From an uncultured Desulfatiglans sp. (lineage in GTDB: Bacteria > Desulfobacterota > DSM-4660 > Desulfatiglandales > Desulfatiglandaceae), in contig LR026961.1 in assembly GCA_900498135.1 (NCBI GenBank), forward strand, positions 1,020,386 to 1,084,385: 64,000 nucleotides of DNA. Reading direction: 5' to 3'. The position numbers and the translations under genes were made by a program. Shown in pieces: positions 37,565 through 46,320 of the stretch (positions within the stretch are counted from its first letter, which is position 1; every line of letters starts with the position of its first letter). The notes beneath the pieces are model-generated. The model saw nothing but the letters and a program-made list of their open reading frames with translations, did not search any database and was not told the DNA's origin.

Positions 37565-37735
37565 CTGCTCCCGTCAAAATCACAAGCCGGTTTCCATCCG
37601 GCAGCCGCATATCCTTTCCATCCCGCTGAAAGCTCGGCCCTCGATCATGGCCGCTCGAACAGGAGTTGTCCCGCCTGACGCCCCCGCACAAAGAAAGCGT
37701 TGACAGCCTCTGCTCGCCTCGGGTATCTCGTCGGT

Positions 37736-38713
37736 ATGCACGCTATGCCTCAAACCCTTTCACGGGCCCTGCGCCCGTTCACACCCCTCAAACCGATCTT
37801 TCACGAGAACCGGTGGGCCATCGTCCTGGGGCTGACAAGCCTCCTGATTGTCGACGCGCTGCAGCTCCTCATCCCGCTCGTGATCCGGAGCGCTGTCGAC
37901 GACCTCACGCACCGCACCGCCACCGGGATCATCCTCCTGCGGCAGGCCTCCTTGATCCTGGGCCTCGCCCTGGCCATCGGGGTGTTCCGTTACGTCTGGC
38001 GTCTCCTCATCATGGGGCACTCGCGGAGGGTCGAACGGGAGCTCCGGATGCGCCTCTACGCCAAGATGCAGCAGCTGAGCCCCGCTTTCTACCACCGCAC
38101 GAGGACCGGGGATCTCATGGCGCGGGCCATCAACGATCTCAATGCCGTGCGCATGGCCACAGGAATGGGCCTGGTGGCCTTTACCGACGGCTTCGTTCTG
38201 GGCCTGGCCGCCGTCGGCTTCATGGTGGCCATCGATGTCAAGCTGGCCGTCATCTCCCTGATCCCGGCTCCGCTGATCGTGGTCCTGACTCGCATCCTCA
38301 CCCGTCGCATGTCGGCCGGCTTCGATGCCGTCCAGCACTCTTTTTCGGAGGTGACGGAGCGGGTGAGGGAAAGCTTCGCGGGCATCCGGGTCCTCAAGGC
38401 CTATCACCGTGAACGATGGGCGCACGAGCGGGTGCGGCGGGAGGGCGAGAAGTATGTCGGCGTAAACCTGCGACTCGCGAAAACCCTGGGCCTCTTCTTT
38501 CCGCTGATGGCCATTTTCACCAACGCCGGTCTCGCCGTCGTGATCGGGCTCGGCGGCCGGCTGGCCATCCTCGGCGACATCACCACGGGCGACTTCGTCG
38601 CCTTCACAAGCTACCTGAATCTCCTCACCTGGCCGATGATGGCCATGGGATGGGTTACAAACCTGATACAACGTGGTCGGGCCTCGCTGGACCACGTTGT
38701 ATCAGGTTTGTAA
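37736..38713 (+). CDS. ABC exporter membrane domain, first half of an interrupted half-transporter gene
   Basis: N-terminal part of an ABC exporter subunit (ABC transporter type 1 fold): HENRWAIVLGLTSLLIVDALQLLIPLVIRSAVDDL begins the first membrane helices, and LRMRLYAKMQQLSPAFYHRTRTGDLMARAINDLNAVR is the usual intracellular loop with coupling helix. About 325 residues cover most of the membrane domain. The frame then runs into a perfect 42-bp inverted repeat (38637-38731) and stops at 38713, before any nucleotide-binding domain. The ATG at 37736 lacks a clear ribosome-binding site; an in-frame TTG at 37700 is another option. The continuation lies in another frame at 38722-39678, so the gene is either broken, split, or misassembled here. 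Confidence 0.7.
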   Translation: MHAMPQTLSRALRPFTPLKPIFHENRWAIVLGLTSLLIVDALQLLIPLVIRSAVDDLTHRTATGIILLRQASLILGLALAIGVFRYVWRLLIMGHSRRVERELRMRLYAKMQQLSPAFYHRTRTGDLMARAINDLNAVRMATGMGLVAFTDGFVLGLAAVGFMVAIDVKLAVISLIPAPLIVVLTRILTRRMSAGFDAVQHSFSEVTERVRESFAGIRVLKAYHRERWAHERVRREGEKYVGVNLRLAKTLGLFFPLMAIFTNAGLAVVIGLGGRLAILGDITTGDFVAFTSYLNLLTWPMMAMGWVTNLIQRGRASLDHVVSGL

Positions 38714-38731
38714 CCCATCCCATGGCCATCA
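38637..38731. repeat. perfect 42-bp inverted repeat splitting an ABC exporter gene
   Basis: Arms 38637-38678 and 38690-38731 are exact reverse complements (left arm begins TGATGGCCATGGGATGGGTT), separated by an 11-base loop. After the right arm the sequence resumes with a diverged second version of the DNA just before the left arm (38587-38675 resembles 38742-38830). The structure causes a frameshift between the membrane and nucleotide-binding parts. Confidence 0.9.
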
Positions 38732-39678
38732 CCAGTACGCCCGGTGACTTTGTGGCCCTTATCAGCTACCTGGGGTTACTTACCTGGCCGATGATGGCCA
38801 TGGGCTGGGTGACAAACCTCCTCCAGCGCGGGTCGGCCTCGATGCGGCGCATCAACCGCGTCCTCGACGAACTGCCGGAGATCGAAGAACCCGCAGCGCC
38901 GGCCGCCGTCAAAGCCCTCCGCGGCGAGGTCCGCATGGAGAATCTGACCTTCACTTACCCGTCTCAAAACCGGCCGGCCCTCCGGGAGATCCGCCTCCGC
39001 ATCGAACCCGGGGAAACCGTGGCCCTCGTCGGCCGCGTGGGATCGGGGAAAAGCACCCTGCTTCAGATCATCCCCCGCCTGATGCCCCCGCCGCCAGGGA
39101 CGGTCTTCCTGGATGGATATGCCGTCGAGGCCCTGCCGATCGCGACGCTCAGGCGGCAGATCGCCTTCGTGACCCAGGAACCCTTCGTGTTCTCGGACAC
39201 CATCCGCAACAACGTCCTTTTCGGCCGCCGGGGGCTCACGGAGGAGCAGGTCAGGGACACCCTCGACGCCGCCGGCATCCTCGATGAAGTCGACCAGTTC
39301 GACAGAGGCCTCGACACCATCCTCGGTGAACGCGGCATCACGCTTTCCGGCGGACAGCGCCAGCGGCTCACCATCGCCCGGGCCCTCGTCCTCGACGCCC
39401 CGATCCTCATCCTCGACGACGCCCTCGCCATGGTGGACACCCGCACCGAGGAGGCCATCCTGAACAGCCTTTTCAGCATGCGGCGCGGCAGAACCAATCT
39501 GATCGTGTCGCACCGTGTCTCCACCATCCGGCGGGCCGACCGCATCCTCGTACTCGACGAGGGGCGGCTGGTGGAGGAGGGCGACCACACCTCCCTTTTG
39601 CGCCGCCGCGGGCTCTATGCCGCCCTCTACGAGAAGGAGCTTCTCTCCCGGTCCCTCGAAACGGAGGCCGACGCATGA
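38722..39678 (+). CDS. ABC exporter nucleotide-binding domain, second half of the interrupted gene
   Basis: Continues the exporter in a different frame from 37736-38713. It opens with MAITSTPGDFVALISYLGLLTWPMMAMGWVTN, a second, diverged copy of the last membrane-helix segment, then a complete ATPase domain: Walker A VGRVGSGKST, signature LSGGQRQ, Walker B LILDDALAMVD and the H-loop Ser-His (IVSHR). The Walker B is followed by Asp where the catalytic Glu normally stands, a trait of the degenerate site in heterodimeric exporters. ATG 38722 lies inside the right arm of the inverted repeat, so independent translation is doubtful. Its end overlaps the partner gene start by four bases. Confidence 0.75.
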   Translation: MAITSTPGDFVALISYLGLLTWPMMAMGWVTNLLQRGSASMRRINRVLDELPEIEEPAAPAAVKALRGEVRMENLTFTYPSQNRPALREIRLRIEPGETVALVGRVGSGKSTLLQIIPRLMPPPPGTVFLDGYAVEALPIATLRRQIAFVTQEPFVFSDTIRNNVLFGRRGLTEEQVRDTLDAAGILDEVDQFDRGLDTILGERGITLSGGQRQRLTIARALVLDAPILILDDALAMVDTRTEEAILNSLFSMRRGRTNLIVSHRVSTIRRADRILVLDEGRLVEEGDHTSLLRRRGLYAALYEKELLSRSLETEADA

Positions 39679-41792
39679 CCGCTTTTGGGGAATACGGCTA
39701 CATGGAGGAGGGGCACCTTGGAAGGCCCTACGATTTCAAGCTTCTGAGGCGCCTGGCCCGCTATACCCTGCCGTACAGGAAGACCGCCGCCCTGGCCCTC
39801 TGCCTGACGCTGCTCATCACCTTGGTCGACCTCACGGTCCCCTATCTGACCAAGATCGCCATCGACCGCTACATCCTGGCCGCGTGGTACACCCTGGACG
39901 TCCAAAGCCTCGCGCCGGCCGAGCGCGAGGCCCTGGAGGTCCGGTTCGCCGGGGCGCTGGAAGAAAGCCGCGACGGGGCCCTGTGGGTGCTGAGCCACGA
40001 AGCCGCGAAGGGAATGGACCCGGCGCTCCGCCATGCGCTCGAGTCGCGCGGCGCGATGGAGACCGGCCGTTTCTACCGGGTTGACGCCGCCGTCTGGAAG
40101 GAAATCGCATCCCGGGCACCGGCCGGGGCGGGGGTGCCGCTCAGAGACGGCGCCGCTATCCTCCCTTATTCATCCCTGGAGCAGCTCCCGCCTGAAACGA
40201 TCGAGCGGATCCGTTCGAGAGACCTCACGGGGGTCCTTCGGATCGCCGCCTTCTTCTTCATCCTGCTGCTCCTCTCGTTCGGATTGAGCTACCTCGAATA
40301 CGTCCTCCTGGAATACGTGGGCCAGCATGTCATGCAGGACATCCGCGTCCAGCTCTTCGAGACCATGACGGCCCAGGCCGTGCGCTTTTTCGACCGGCAC
40401 CCGCTCGGACGCCTCGTCACCCGCATGACCAACGACGTCGACAATCTGAACGAAATGTTCAAATCCGTAGTCATCACGGTCTTCAAGGACCTCTTTCTGC
40501 TGACGGGGATCCTCATCGTCCTGCTGAGCCTCAACTGGCGTCTGGCCCTGGTGGCCTTCATCTTTCTCCCGTTCATCTTCGGCATCACGCTGCTCTTCAG
40601 CCGCCTGGCCCGCGAGGCCTTCCGCGACCTGCGCGCGACCGTGGCCAAGATCAACGCCTTCCTGCAGGAGCGCATCAGCGGCATGCGCGTCATCCAGCTC
40701 TTCGTACAGGAGAGGCGGCAGATGGAGACCTTCAGGGAGATCAACCAGGCCAATTATCTGGCCGGCATGCGGCAGATCAAGGTCTTCGCCCTGTTCATGC
40801 CCCTCATGGAGCTCTTTTCCTCTCTGGCGGTAGCCATCCTCATCTGGTATGGAGGCGGAAAGGTCGTCCAGGACGAGTTGACCCTGGGGGCCCTCGTGGC
40901 TTTCATCGGCTATATGCAGATGTTCTTCAAGCCGATCCGGGACATCTCCGAAAAATACAACATCATGCAGTCCGCGATGGCCTCGACGGAGCGGATCTTC
41001 GAGTTCATGGACCAGGATGAGACCATCCCGGAACACCCCGCGCCTTACGCCCCGGAGACCCTGCGCGGCGAGGTGGCCTTCCGGGACGTCTCCTTCGCCT
41101 ACGAAGAGGGTCAGCCGGTCCTCAAACACGTCTCCTTCGAGGTCAACCCGGGGGAGACCCTCGCGATCGTCGGGGCCACGGGGTCCGGCAAGACGACGAT
41201 CATCAATCTCCTCGAACGCTTCTACGATCCGGATGAAGGGGCTGTGTTTCTGGACGGAAGAGACCTGCGGGAATGGTCCCCATCCGCCCTGCACCGGCGC
41301 ATGAGCCTCTGCATGCAGGACGTCTTCATCTTTGCCGGCACCCTGGCCGAGAATATCTCCATGGGGCGTGAGGATCTGGGGCCGGAGGCCGTCCGCGAGG
41401 CCGCCTCCAAAGCCAACGCCCTTTCCTTCATCGAGCGGCTGCCGGGCGGGCTGAACCAGACGATCGGCGAAGGCGGAGCAACGCTCTCCGCCGGTGAGCG
41501 GCAGCTCCTGTCGTTTGCGAGGGCCCTGGCGGCCGACCCGCCCGTCCTGATCCTCGACGAGGCCACCTCGAGCGTCGACCCGGAGACCGAAAGACTGATC
41601 CAGGAAGCCATCACGCGCATGGCCTCGCGCCGGACCACCCTGATCGTGGCCCACCGGCTTTCGACCATCCGGCATGCGGACCGCATCCTCGTGATGCACC
41701 ATGGCCGGATCTGCGAGCAGGGCGACCACGACGCCCTCATGGCCCGCAAGGGGATCTACTACAAGCTGAGCCGCCTCCGTTCCGGTGCCTGA
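39675..41792 (+). CDS. ABC exporter subunit (membrane plus ATPase domains), partner of the interrupted gene
   Basis: Full-length 705-residue half-transporter. The membrane domain is unusual in carrying an insertion of about 120 residues between the first two helices (roughly residues 70-190: DRYILAAWYTLDVQSL to IERIRSRDLTG). The ATPase domain has Walker A VGATGSGKTT, a Q-loop CMQDVFIF, a signature variant LSAGERQ, Walker B LILDEATSSVD with the catalytic Glu, and IVAHRLS. Together with the upstream subunit it would form a heterodimeric exporter with one canonical and one degenerate ATP site. Start ATG 39675 overlaps the upstream stop. Substrate unknown; it may export drugs, lipids or peptides, including hypothetically the nearby RiPP. 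Confidence 0.9.
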   Translation: MTAFGEYGYMEEGHLGRPYDFKLLRRLARYTLPYRKTAALALCLTLLITLVDLTVPYLTKIAIDRYILAAWYTLDVQSLAPAEREALEVRFAGALEESRDGALWVLSHEAAKGMDPALRHALESRGAMETGRFYRVDAAVWKEIASRAPAGAGVPLRDGAAILPYSSLEQLPPETIERIRSRDLTGVLRIAAFFFILLLLSFGLSYLEYVLLEYVGQHVMQDIRVQLFETMTAQAVRFFDRHPLGRLVTRMTNDVDNLNEMFKSVVITVFKDLFLLTGILIVLLSLNWRLALVAFIFLPFIFGITLLFSRLAREAFRDLRATVAKINAFLQERISGMRVIQLFVQERRQMETFREINQANYLAGMRQIKVFALFMPLMELFSSLAVAILIWYGGGKVVQDELTLGALVAFIGYMQMFFKPIRDISEKYNIMQSAMASTERIFEFMDQDETIPEHPAPYAPETLRGEVAFRDVSFAYEEGQPVLKHVSFEVNPGETLAIVGATGSGKTTIINLLERFYDPDEGAVFLDGRDLREWSPSALHRRMSLCMQDVFIFAGTLAENISMGREDLGPEAVREAASKANALSFIERLPGGLNQTIGEGGATLSAGERQLLSFARALAADPPVLILDEATSSVDPETERLIQEAITRMASRRTTLIVAHRLSTIRHADRILVMHHGRICEQGDHDALMARKGIYYKLSRLRSGA

Positions 41793-41845
41793 TACCGCCC
41801 GGGAGGGTGGATATCTCCCGCCCTTCGGTCATGGAGTCGTCGTGC

Positions 41846-44800
41846 TCAGATCATCCGCTCGAGCTCTTTCCGCTTTTCCTCCAGGCGCTTGGGGGAGACG
41901 GGGTAGAGGGTCTTCAGTTCCTGGGCGAAGAGCGACACCTTCAACTCCTCCACCATCCAGCGAAAGGCTTCGAGCGCCTCGCGCTTCTCCAGGGAGGTGC
42001 GCGGGGAAAGGGCGTCGGTCATCTTCTGGAGGGCCTCGACGAAGGGATCGACATCGGCCTGCTTCCGGCGGTCCTTGGCGGGGTCGTAGGCCCCGCGTTC
42101 AGCCCTCAACTGGATCGCCTTCAGGTAGCGGGGCATGTTGGAGAGCTGATCGGGGTCGTACCACCGGATGAAATCCGACGGCAGGAGGACATCGAGTTCG
42201 CTGCGAAGGCCGGCGCAAAGGGCCAGGACCTCTTCGTTCGTCGCATTGGCCCGCTCGAGGTCATAGAGCGCGCCACGGGTCTCCTCGAATGATTTCAAGA
42301 CCTTTTCGACCTGCTCACGCAGCACGGCCGCCTCCTCGAATAGGCCTTCACGGAGGACCGCCGCATGCCGGTCGAATGCCTCCTGGTTCCGAAGGTCCAA
42401 CGCGAGGGAGCGTTCGAGGACGGCCTCGTAGATCTGCTCTTCCACCCTGCGTGCTCCGCCGAAATAGACAGCGCCGGGCGAGGCCTCCTTCGCGAGCGAC
42501 AGAAAGCGCCTGAGATACTTCAGATCCTTTGCGAGACGAAGCTCGAGCAGGCGCTTGACCCCCTGCCGGTGCACCGCGGCGGCCTGATCACGATCCGGAA
42601 ACAGGCGCAGGCTCACACGGCCGCCGTCTTCGGGCGCCAGCACCGGGTACGCGTCGAGGTGGTCGTCGAGAGGGATGCGCTCCGGGAGGTCGCCCACGGT
42701 CCAGTCTCTGACGTCTTCCTTCTCCCACTGCGCCTGCGCGTCCTTCCACTGAGGCAGGGTGTCCACCGCGTGGGGCGCCGTCCCCCCGGGGTGTTCGAGC
42801 AGGTGGATATCGCGGCCCGACTCCAGTTCCTTCCCCTGCTCGTCCACGACCGCCACCCGCATCTTGAGGTATTCGGGCAGATCCACCGCCGCCCATTCGG
42901 TCGCGGGGATCTCCACCCCGAAACGCTCGTGGACGAACCGGGCCAGGGAGCTGATAAGCGGGCGACTCCCCTGTTCCATCTCCGCCACAATGATATCCAC
43001 CGTGGCGGAAGCCGGGACCAGCTGCTTCCGGTAACGCTTGGGAAGGCCTTTGATCAAGGCAGCGATCTTTTCACGGTACAGGCCCGGCACCCCCCATTCG
43101 AGTCGTTCGGCCGGCACCTCCGAAAGGGCCCCCGCCGGTATGCGGATCGTTACGCCGTCCTCCTCCGCACCGGGGGAAAACCGGTAGGAACAGCTGAAAA
43201 TCTTGTTTCCGAGCACCATCCGGTCCGGGTATCGCTCCAACTCCTCCCGATCCGGAAGCTCCTGCACCAGGTCCTCCTCCCGCATGCGCAGAAAGGAATC
43301 CCCGCCTTTTTCGCGGATCACCTTTTTGAGGGTTCTGACATCGCACACCCCGGCGAGCCTGGACGAGTAGAATTCAGCCACGGCCTCCTCGTTCACCATC
43401 AGGCCGCGGCGGCGGATCTTCTCCTCCATGGCGCCGATGGCCTCCATCAAGGCCTGGTTGTGCTTCAAAAACCCCAGGGGCCCCCTGATGCTTCTTTCGA
43501 CCAGGCCCGACTGGACGAAGATCCGGTGGGCCTCCTCCGGGCGGATGGACCCGTAGGATACCGGCCGCCTCGACACGATCGGGAGGCCGTAAAGGGTGAC
43601 CTGCTCATAGGCCCTCACCTCACCGCGCGATTTCTCCCAATGAGGCTCCGCATAGCTCCGGCGGCACAGGTCCCCACCAAGGGCCTCGAGCCAGCCCGGA
43701 TCGATGCGGGCCACGGTTCGGGCGAACAGCCGCGAGGTCTTGACGATCTCAGCCGCGACGATCCAGGGCCGCCCTCTGTTGAAAAGGCTCGATCCCGGAT
43801 GGACCATGACCTCACGACCCCGCGCCGCCTGGTAGAGGTTCTTCTCCTTTCTGAGCGCGATGTTGGAAAGGAAGCCGCTCAGGACCGCCCGATGGAGCCG
43901 GTCGTAAAGCGGGTCGCGACCGGCTGCGGCCGGTTCAACCGGTCCTTTCAGCCGCTGCTCTTTCAGGATCGAAACGATCTGCTCATGGATGTAAATCCAC
44001 TCCCGCATGCGGGGAAAGGACAGGAAATGCGTCCTGCAGAAACGGCGCATCTGGTTCTGGGTCTTCAGACCGGCCCAGTGACCGTGGTAGCGCTTCCAGA
44101 TGTTCAGGAGGGTCACGAAATCCGAGTCCGGATCCTTGAACGGGGCGTGCATCTGATCGGCCTGGGCGGCCTTGTCCAGGGGCCTCTCGCGGGGGTCCTG
44201 GACGCTCAGCGCCGCGGCGATCACCGCCGTTTCATCGACGCAGCCCTCATGGACCGCCTCGAGCATCATCCGCGCGATCTTCGGGTCCAGAGGCATGCGC
44301 GCCATGAGGCGGCCCTTCTCCGTCAGGAGGACCTTCCGGCCCCTGCGCCGGATCGCCCCCAGCTCCTCCAGGAGATCGAAGCCGTCCTTGACGCTCCGCG
44401 GGTTGGGCCGGTCCACGAAGGGAAAGGCCGCTATGTCGCCGAGCCCCAGCGCGATCATCCGGAGGATCACCTCCGCCAGGTTCGAGCGCAGCACCTCCGG
44501 GGGCGTGAAAGGAACCCGCGATGCGTAGTCCTCCTCCGAATACAGACGGATGCACACACCGTTCTGCACCCGGCCGCATCGCCCCTTGCGCTGGTCGGCG
44601 CTGCTCATCGAGATGGGGCTGATCGGCAGGCTGGTCGTCCGCGTCCGCGGGACATAGCGGGAGATCCGCGCCAGGCCCGTGTCGATGACATACCGGATGC
44701 CCGGGATCGTCAGGGAGGTCTCGGCGACGTTCGTCGCCACCACGATCTTGGGCCCGCTGACCGCATAGACCCGCCCCTGCTCGGAGGCCGGCAGACGGGC

Positions 44801-45850
44801 GAAGAGGGGAAGAACCGTCACACCGGGGAAACGCCTCCCTTCCAGCCGTTCACACGTCTCGAGAATGTCCTGCTCGGTCGGCATGAAGATCAGGACGTCC
44901 CCCGGCAGGCGGGTCTTTCGCAGACTGTCGACGGCCTCCACGGCCAGGTCCACGTAAGTGACATCCCCCTCGCTTTCTCTCTCCGGGTCGAGCGGCGTAT
45001 AGACGACCTCGACCGGGTACATCCGGCCGCTCACCTCGATCACCGGGGCGTCGCCGAAGAAGGCGGAGAACTTGGCGGTGTCGAGCGTGGCCGAGGTGAC
45101 GATCACCTTCAGCTCCGGCCGCACCTCGAGCAGGTTGCGCAGGATCCCGAGGAGAAAATCGATGTTGAGGCTGCGCTCGTGGGCCTCGTCGATGATCAGG
45201 GTGTCGTATTCAAACAGATGGCGATCCCCCTGCGTCTCGGCCAGGAGCATCCCGTCGGTCACGACCTTGATGTAGGCCCGCGGGTCTGTGCGGTCCTTGA
45301 AGCGCACCTTGTAACCCACCGACCGGCCCAGCTCCTCCCCGAGTTCCTCGGCGATCCGCCTGGCGATCGTGGCGGCGGCGATGCGCCGCGGCTGGGTGCA
45401 GCCGACCCGACCCGCAATGCCGCGGCCCGCCGCGAGACACATCTTCGGGAGTTGGGTGCTCTTGCCGGAGCCGGTCTCCCCCGCGACGATCACCACCCGA
45501 TGCGCCTGAATGGCCCGAATCAGGTCGTCCTTCCGTGAGGTGATGGGAAGATTCTCCGGAAAATCGAGCCGGGGGAGCTCTCTCCGCCGCCGCTCGCATT
45601 CGAGTACCGAGGCGGAAAGCCTTTTCTCCAGCCATTCGAAACGCCTGCCCACCTCTTCCTGCGGGACATCGCCCTTCTTCAGCGAGGCCAGCAGCGATTT
45701 GAGCCCTTTCGCCAGTGCCGCCTGGTCCATCAACATGGCACCGGCCATCTCCTGCCGGATGCGGCGCATCCGTTCATCCCTGGATTTTTGACTGTTCGAC
45801 CGGTTCATTTCCTCTGCCAGCCATGCTTCCTTTTCATCGATGGTCTCCAT
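41846..45850 (-). CDS. hrpA: ATP-dependent RNA helicase HrpA
   Basis: Large DEAH-box helicase of 1334 residues, the normal size for HrpA. The N-terminal third has Walker A GETGSGKST, the DEAH box in IIDEAHERSLNIDFLLG, the SAT motif TSATLD, and the motif VI region QRKGRCGR. The HA2/OB region and the long C-terminal DUF3418-type domain (LPKRYRKQLVPASATVDIIV, ELESGRDIHLLEHPGG) follow. It probably unwinds RNA on ribosomes or mRNAs. The first codon at 45850 lies inside the arm of repeat copy R1-B with no strong ribosome-binding site, so the true start may be further in (for example the Met at 45808). It converges on the ABC exporter gene. Confidence 0.95.
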   Translation of the reverse strand: METIDEKEAWLAEEMNRSNSQKSRDERMRRIRQEMAGAMLMDQAALAKGLKSLLASLKKGDVPQEEVGRRFEWLEKRLSASVLECERRRRELPRLDFPENLPITSRKDDLIRAIQAHRVVIVAGETGSGKSTQLPKMCLAAGRGIAGRVGCTQPRRIAAATIARRIAEELGEELGRSVGYKVRFKDRTDPRAYIKVVTDGMLLAETQGDRHLFEYDTLIIDEAHERSLNIDFLLGILRNLLEVRPELKVIVTSATLDTAKFSAFFGDAPVIEVSGRMYPVEVVYTPLDPERESEGDVTYVDLAVEAVDSLRKTRLPGDVLIFMPTEQDILETCERLEGRRFPGVTVLPLFARLPASEQGRVYAVSGPKIVVATNVAETSLTIPGIRYVIDTGLARISRYVPRTRTTSLPISPISMSSADQRKGRCGRVQNGVCIRLYSEEDYASRVPFTPPEVLRSNLAEVILRMIALGLGDIAAFPFVDRPNPRSVKDGFDLLEELGAIRRRGRKVLLTEKGRLMARMPLDPKIARMMLEAVHEGCVDETAVIAAALSVQDPRERPLDKAAQADQMHAPFKDPDSDFVTLLNIWKRYHGHWAGLKTQNQMRRFCRTHFLSFPRMREWIYIHEQIVSILKEQRLKGPVEPAAAGRDPLYDRLHRAVLSGFLSNIALRKEKNLYQAARGREVMVHPGSSLFNRGRPWIVAAEIVKTSRLFARTVARIDPGWLEALGGDLCRRSYAEPHWEKSRGEVRAYEQVTLYGLPIVSRRPVSYGSIRPEEAHRIFVQSGLVERSIRGPLGFLKHNQALMEAIGAMEEKIRRRGLMVNEEAVAEFYSSRLAGVCDVRTLKKVIREKGGDSFLRMREEDLVQELPDREELERYPDRMVLGNKIFSCSYRFSPGAEEDGVTIRIPAGALSEVPAERLEWGVPGLYREKIAALIKGLPKRYRKQLVPASATVDIIVAEMEQGSRPLISSLARFVHERFGVEIPATEWAAVDLPEYLKMRVAVVDEQGKELESGRDIHLLEHPGGTAPHAVDTLPQWKDAQAQWEKEDVRDWTVGDLPERIPLDDHLDAYPVLAPEDGGRVSLRLFPDRDQAAAVHRQGVKRLLELRLAKDLKYLRRFLSLAKEASPGAVYFGGARRVEEQIYEAVLERSLALDLRNQEAFDRHAAVLREGLFEEAAVLREQVEKVLKSFEETRGALYDLERANATNEEVLALCAGLRSELDVLLPSDFIRWYDPDQLSNMPRYLKAIQLRAERGAYDPAKDRRKQADVDPFVEALQKMTDALSPRTSLEKREALEAFRWMVEELKVSLFAQELKTLYPVSPKRLEEKRKELERMI

Positions 45851-45992
45851 CCGGGAATGGCCTTTTCAACCCATCTCGGCGTCGATCTGCGCGTTCGCGT
45901 CTGCGCAATCGCTCGATTTTCTTGATATTGGCTAAAAATCCCCATTTCCGGATTGGAAACGGGGTTCTACCGGGAAATCATTTTCGGACGGG
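45842..45992 (+). repeat. R1 palindromic intergenic repeat, copy B
   Basis: From TCTCCATCCGGGAATGGCC through ATCTCGGCGTCGATCTGC to CCCATTTCCGGATTGGAAAC, then the tail GGGGTTCTACCGGGAAATCA. It carries the same blocks as copies C-E but has lost the central GACCT/AGGTC palindrome. Its left arm overlaps the annotated first codons of hrpA. Confidence 0.8.
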
Positions 45993-45999
45993 CACGGTA

Positions 46000-46080
46000 A
46001 TGGTTTCCATCCGGGAATGGGGATATTTCTCTTCACCCCTCGGGTGCTCCGTCCCCCCCCGCGGGGCGGGACCCGGTTTC
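46000..46080. repeat. R1 left-end fragment joined to repeat R2
   Basis: A second R1 left arm, GGTTTCCATCCGGGAATGG (46002-46020), follows copy B and is joined to R2 (46029-46080). R2 read on the minus strand is GAAACCGGGTCCCGCCCCG, then a G-rich stretch, GAGCACCCG and GTGAAGAG. That matches, with substitutions, the segment inserted in R1 copy D at 52384-52439. Confidence 0.65.
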
Positions 46081-46320
46081 TTCACACCCTCAGGCGCTGG
46101 GCTTGATCCTGACAAGATCAATAAAATCTGATTGTTGTGTTGAGGCATATGGATAGCATGCCTTCACGTAAACAAGCGCACAAATTCACTCAAAGATTGG
46201 GCGAAAGGCCTATTTTGGGACGGAAACGAATTTAAGGTTTCGAAAAACATTGAGATCATGGTATCTTAACCTGCCAAATCTCCTTTGCTCCTTTGATGCA
46301 ACGCTTTGACGGAGGTCGTT
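46081..46320. other. intergenic region upstream of the enoyl-CoA hydratase gene
   Basis: Between the R2 repeat and the TTG start. It is moderately AT-rich and must hold the promoter, but no box pair is convincing. GACGGAGG just before 46321 is the ribosome-binding site. No small gene or terminator recognised. Confidence 0.35.

Noticed and set aside
41800-41820. Hairpin CGGGAG...CTCCCG between the exporter and hrpA stops, considered as a terminator
   Set aside because: Six-bp stem, nine-base loop and no T-run; too weak to call.
42365-45538. 1057-residue open frame antisense to hrpA
   Set aside because: His/Arg/Pro-rich shadow translation with no domain; HrpA on the other strand is complete and conserved.
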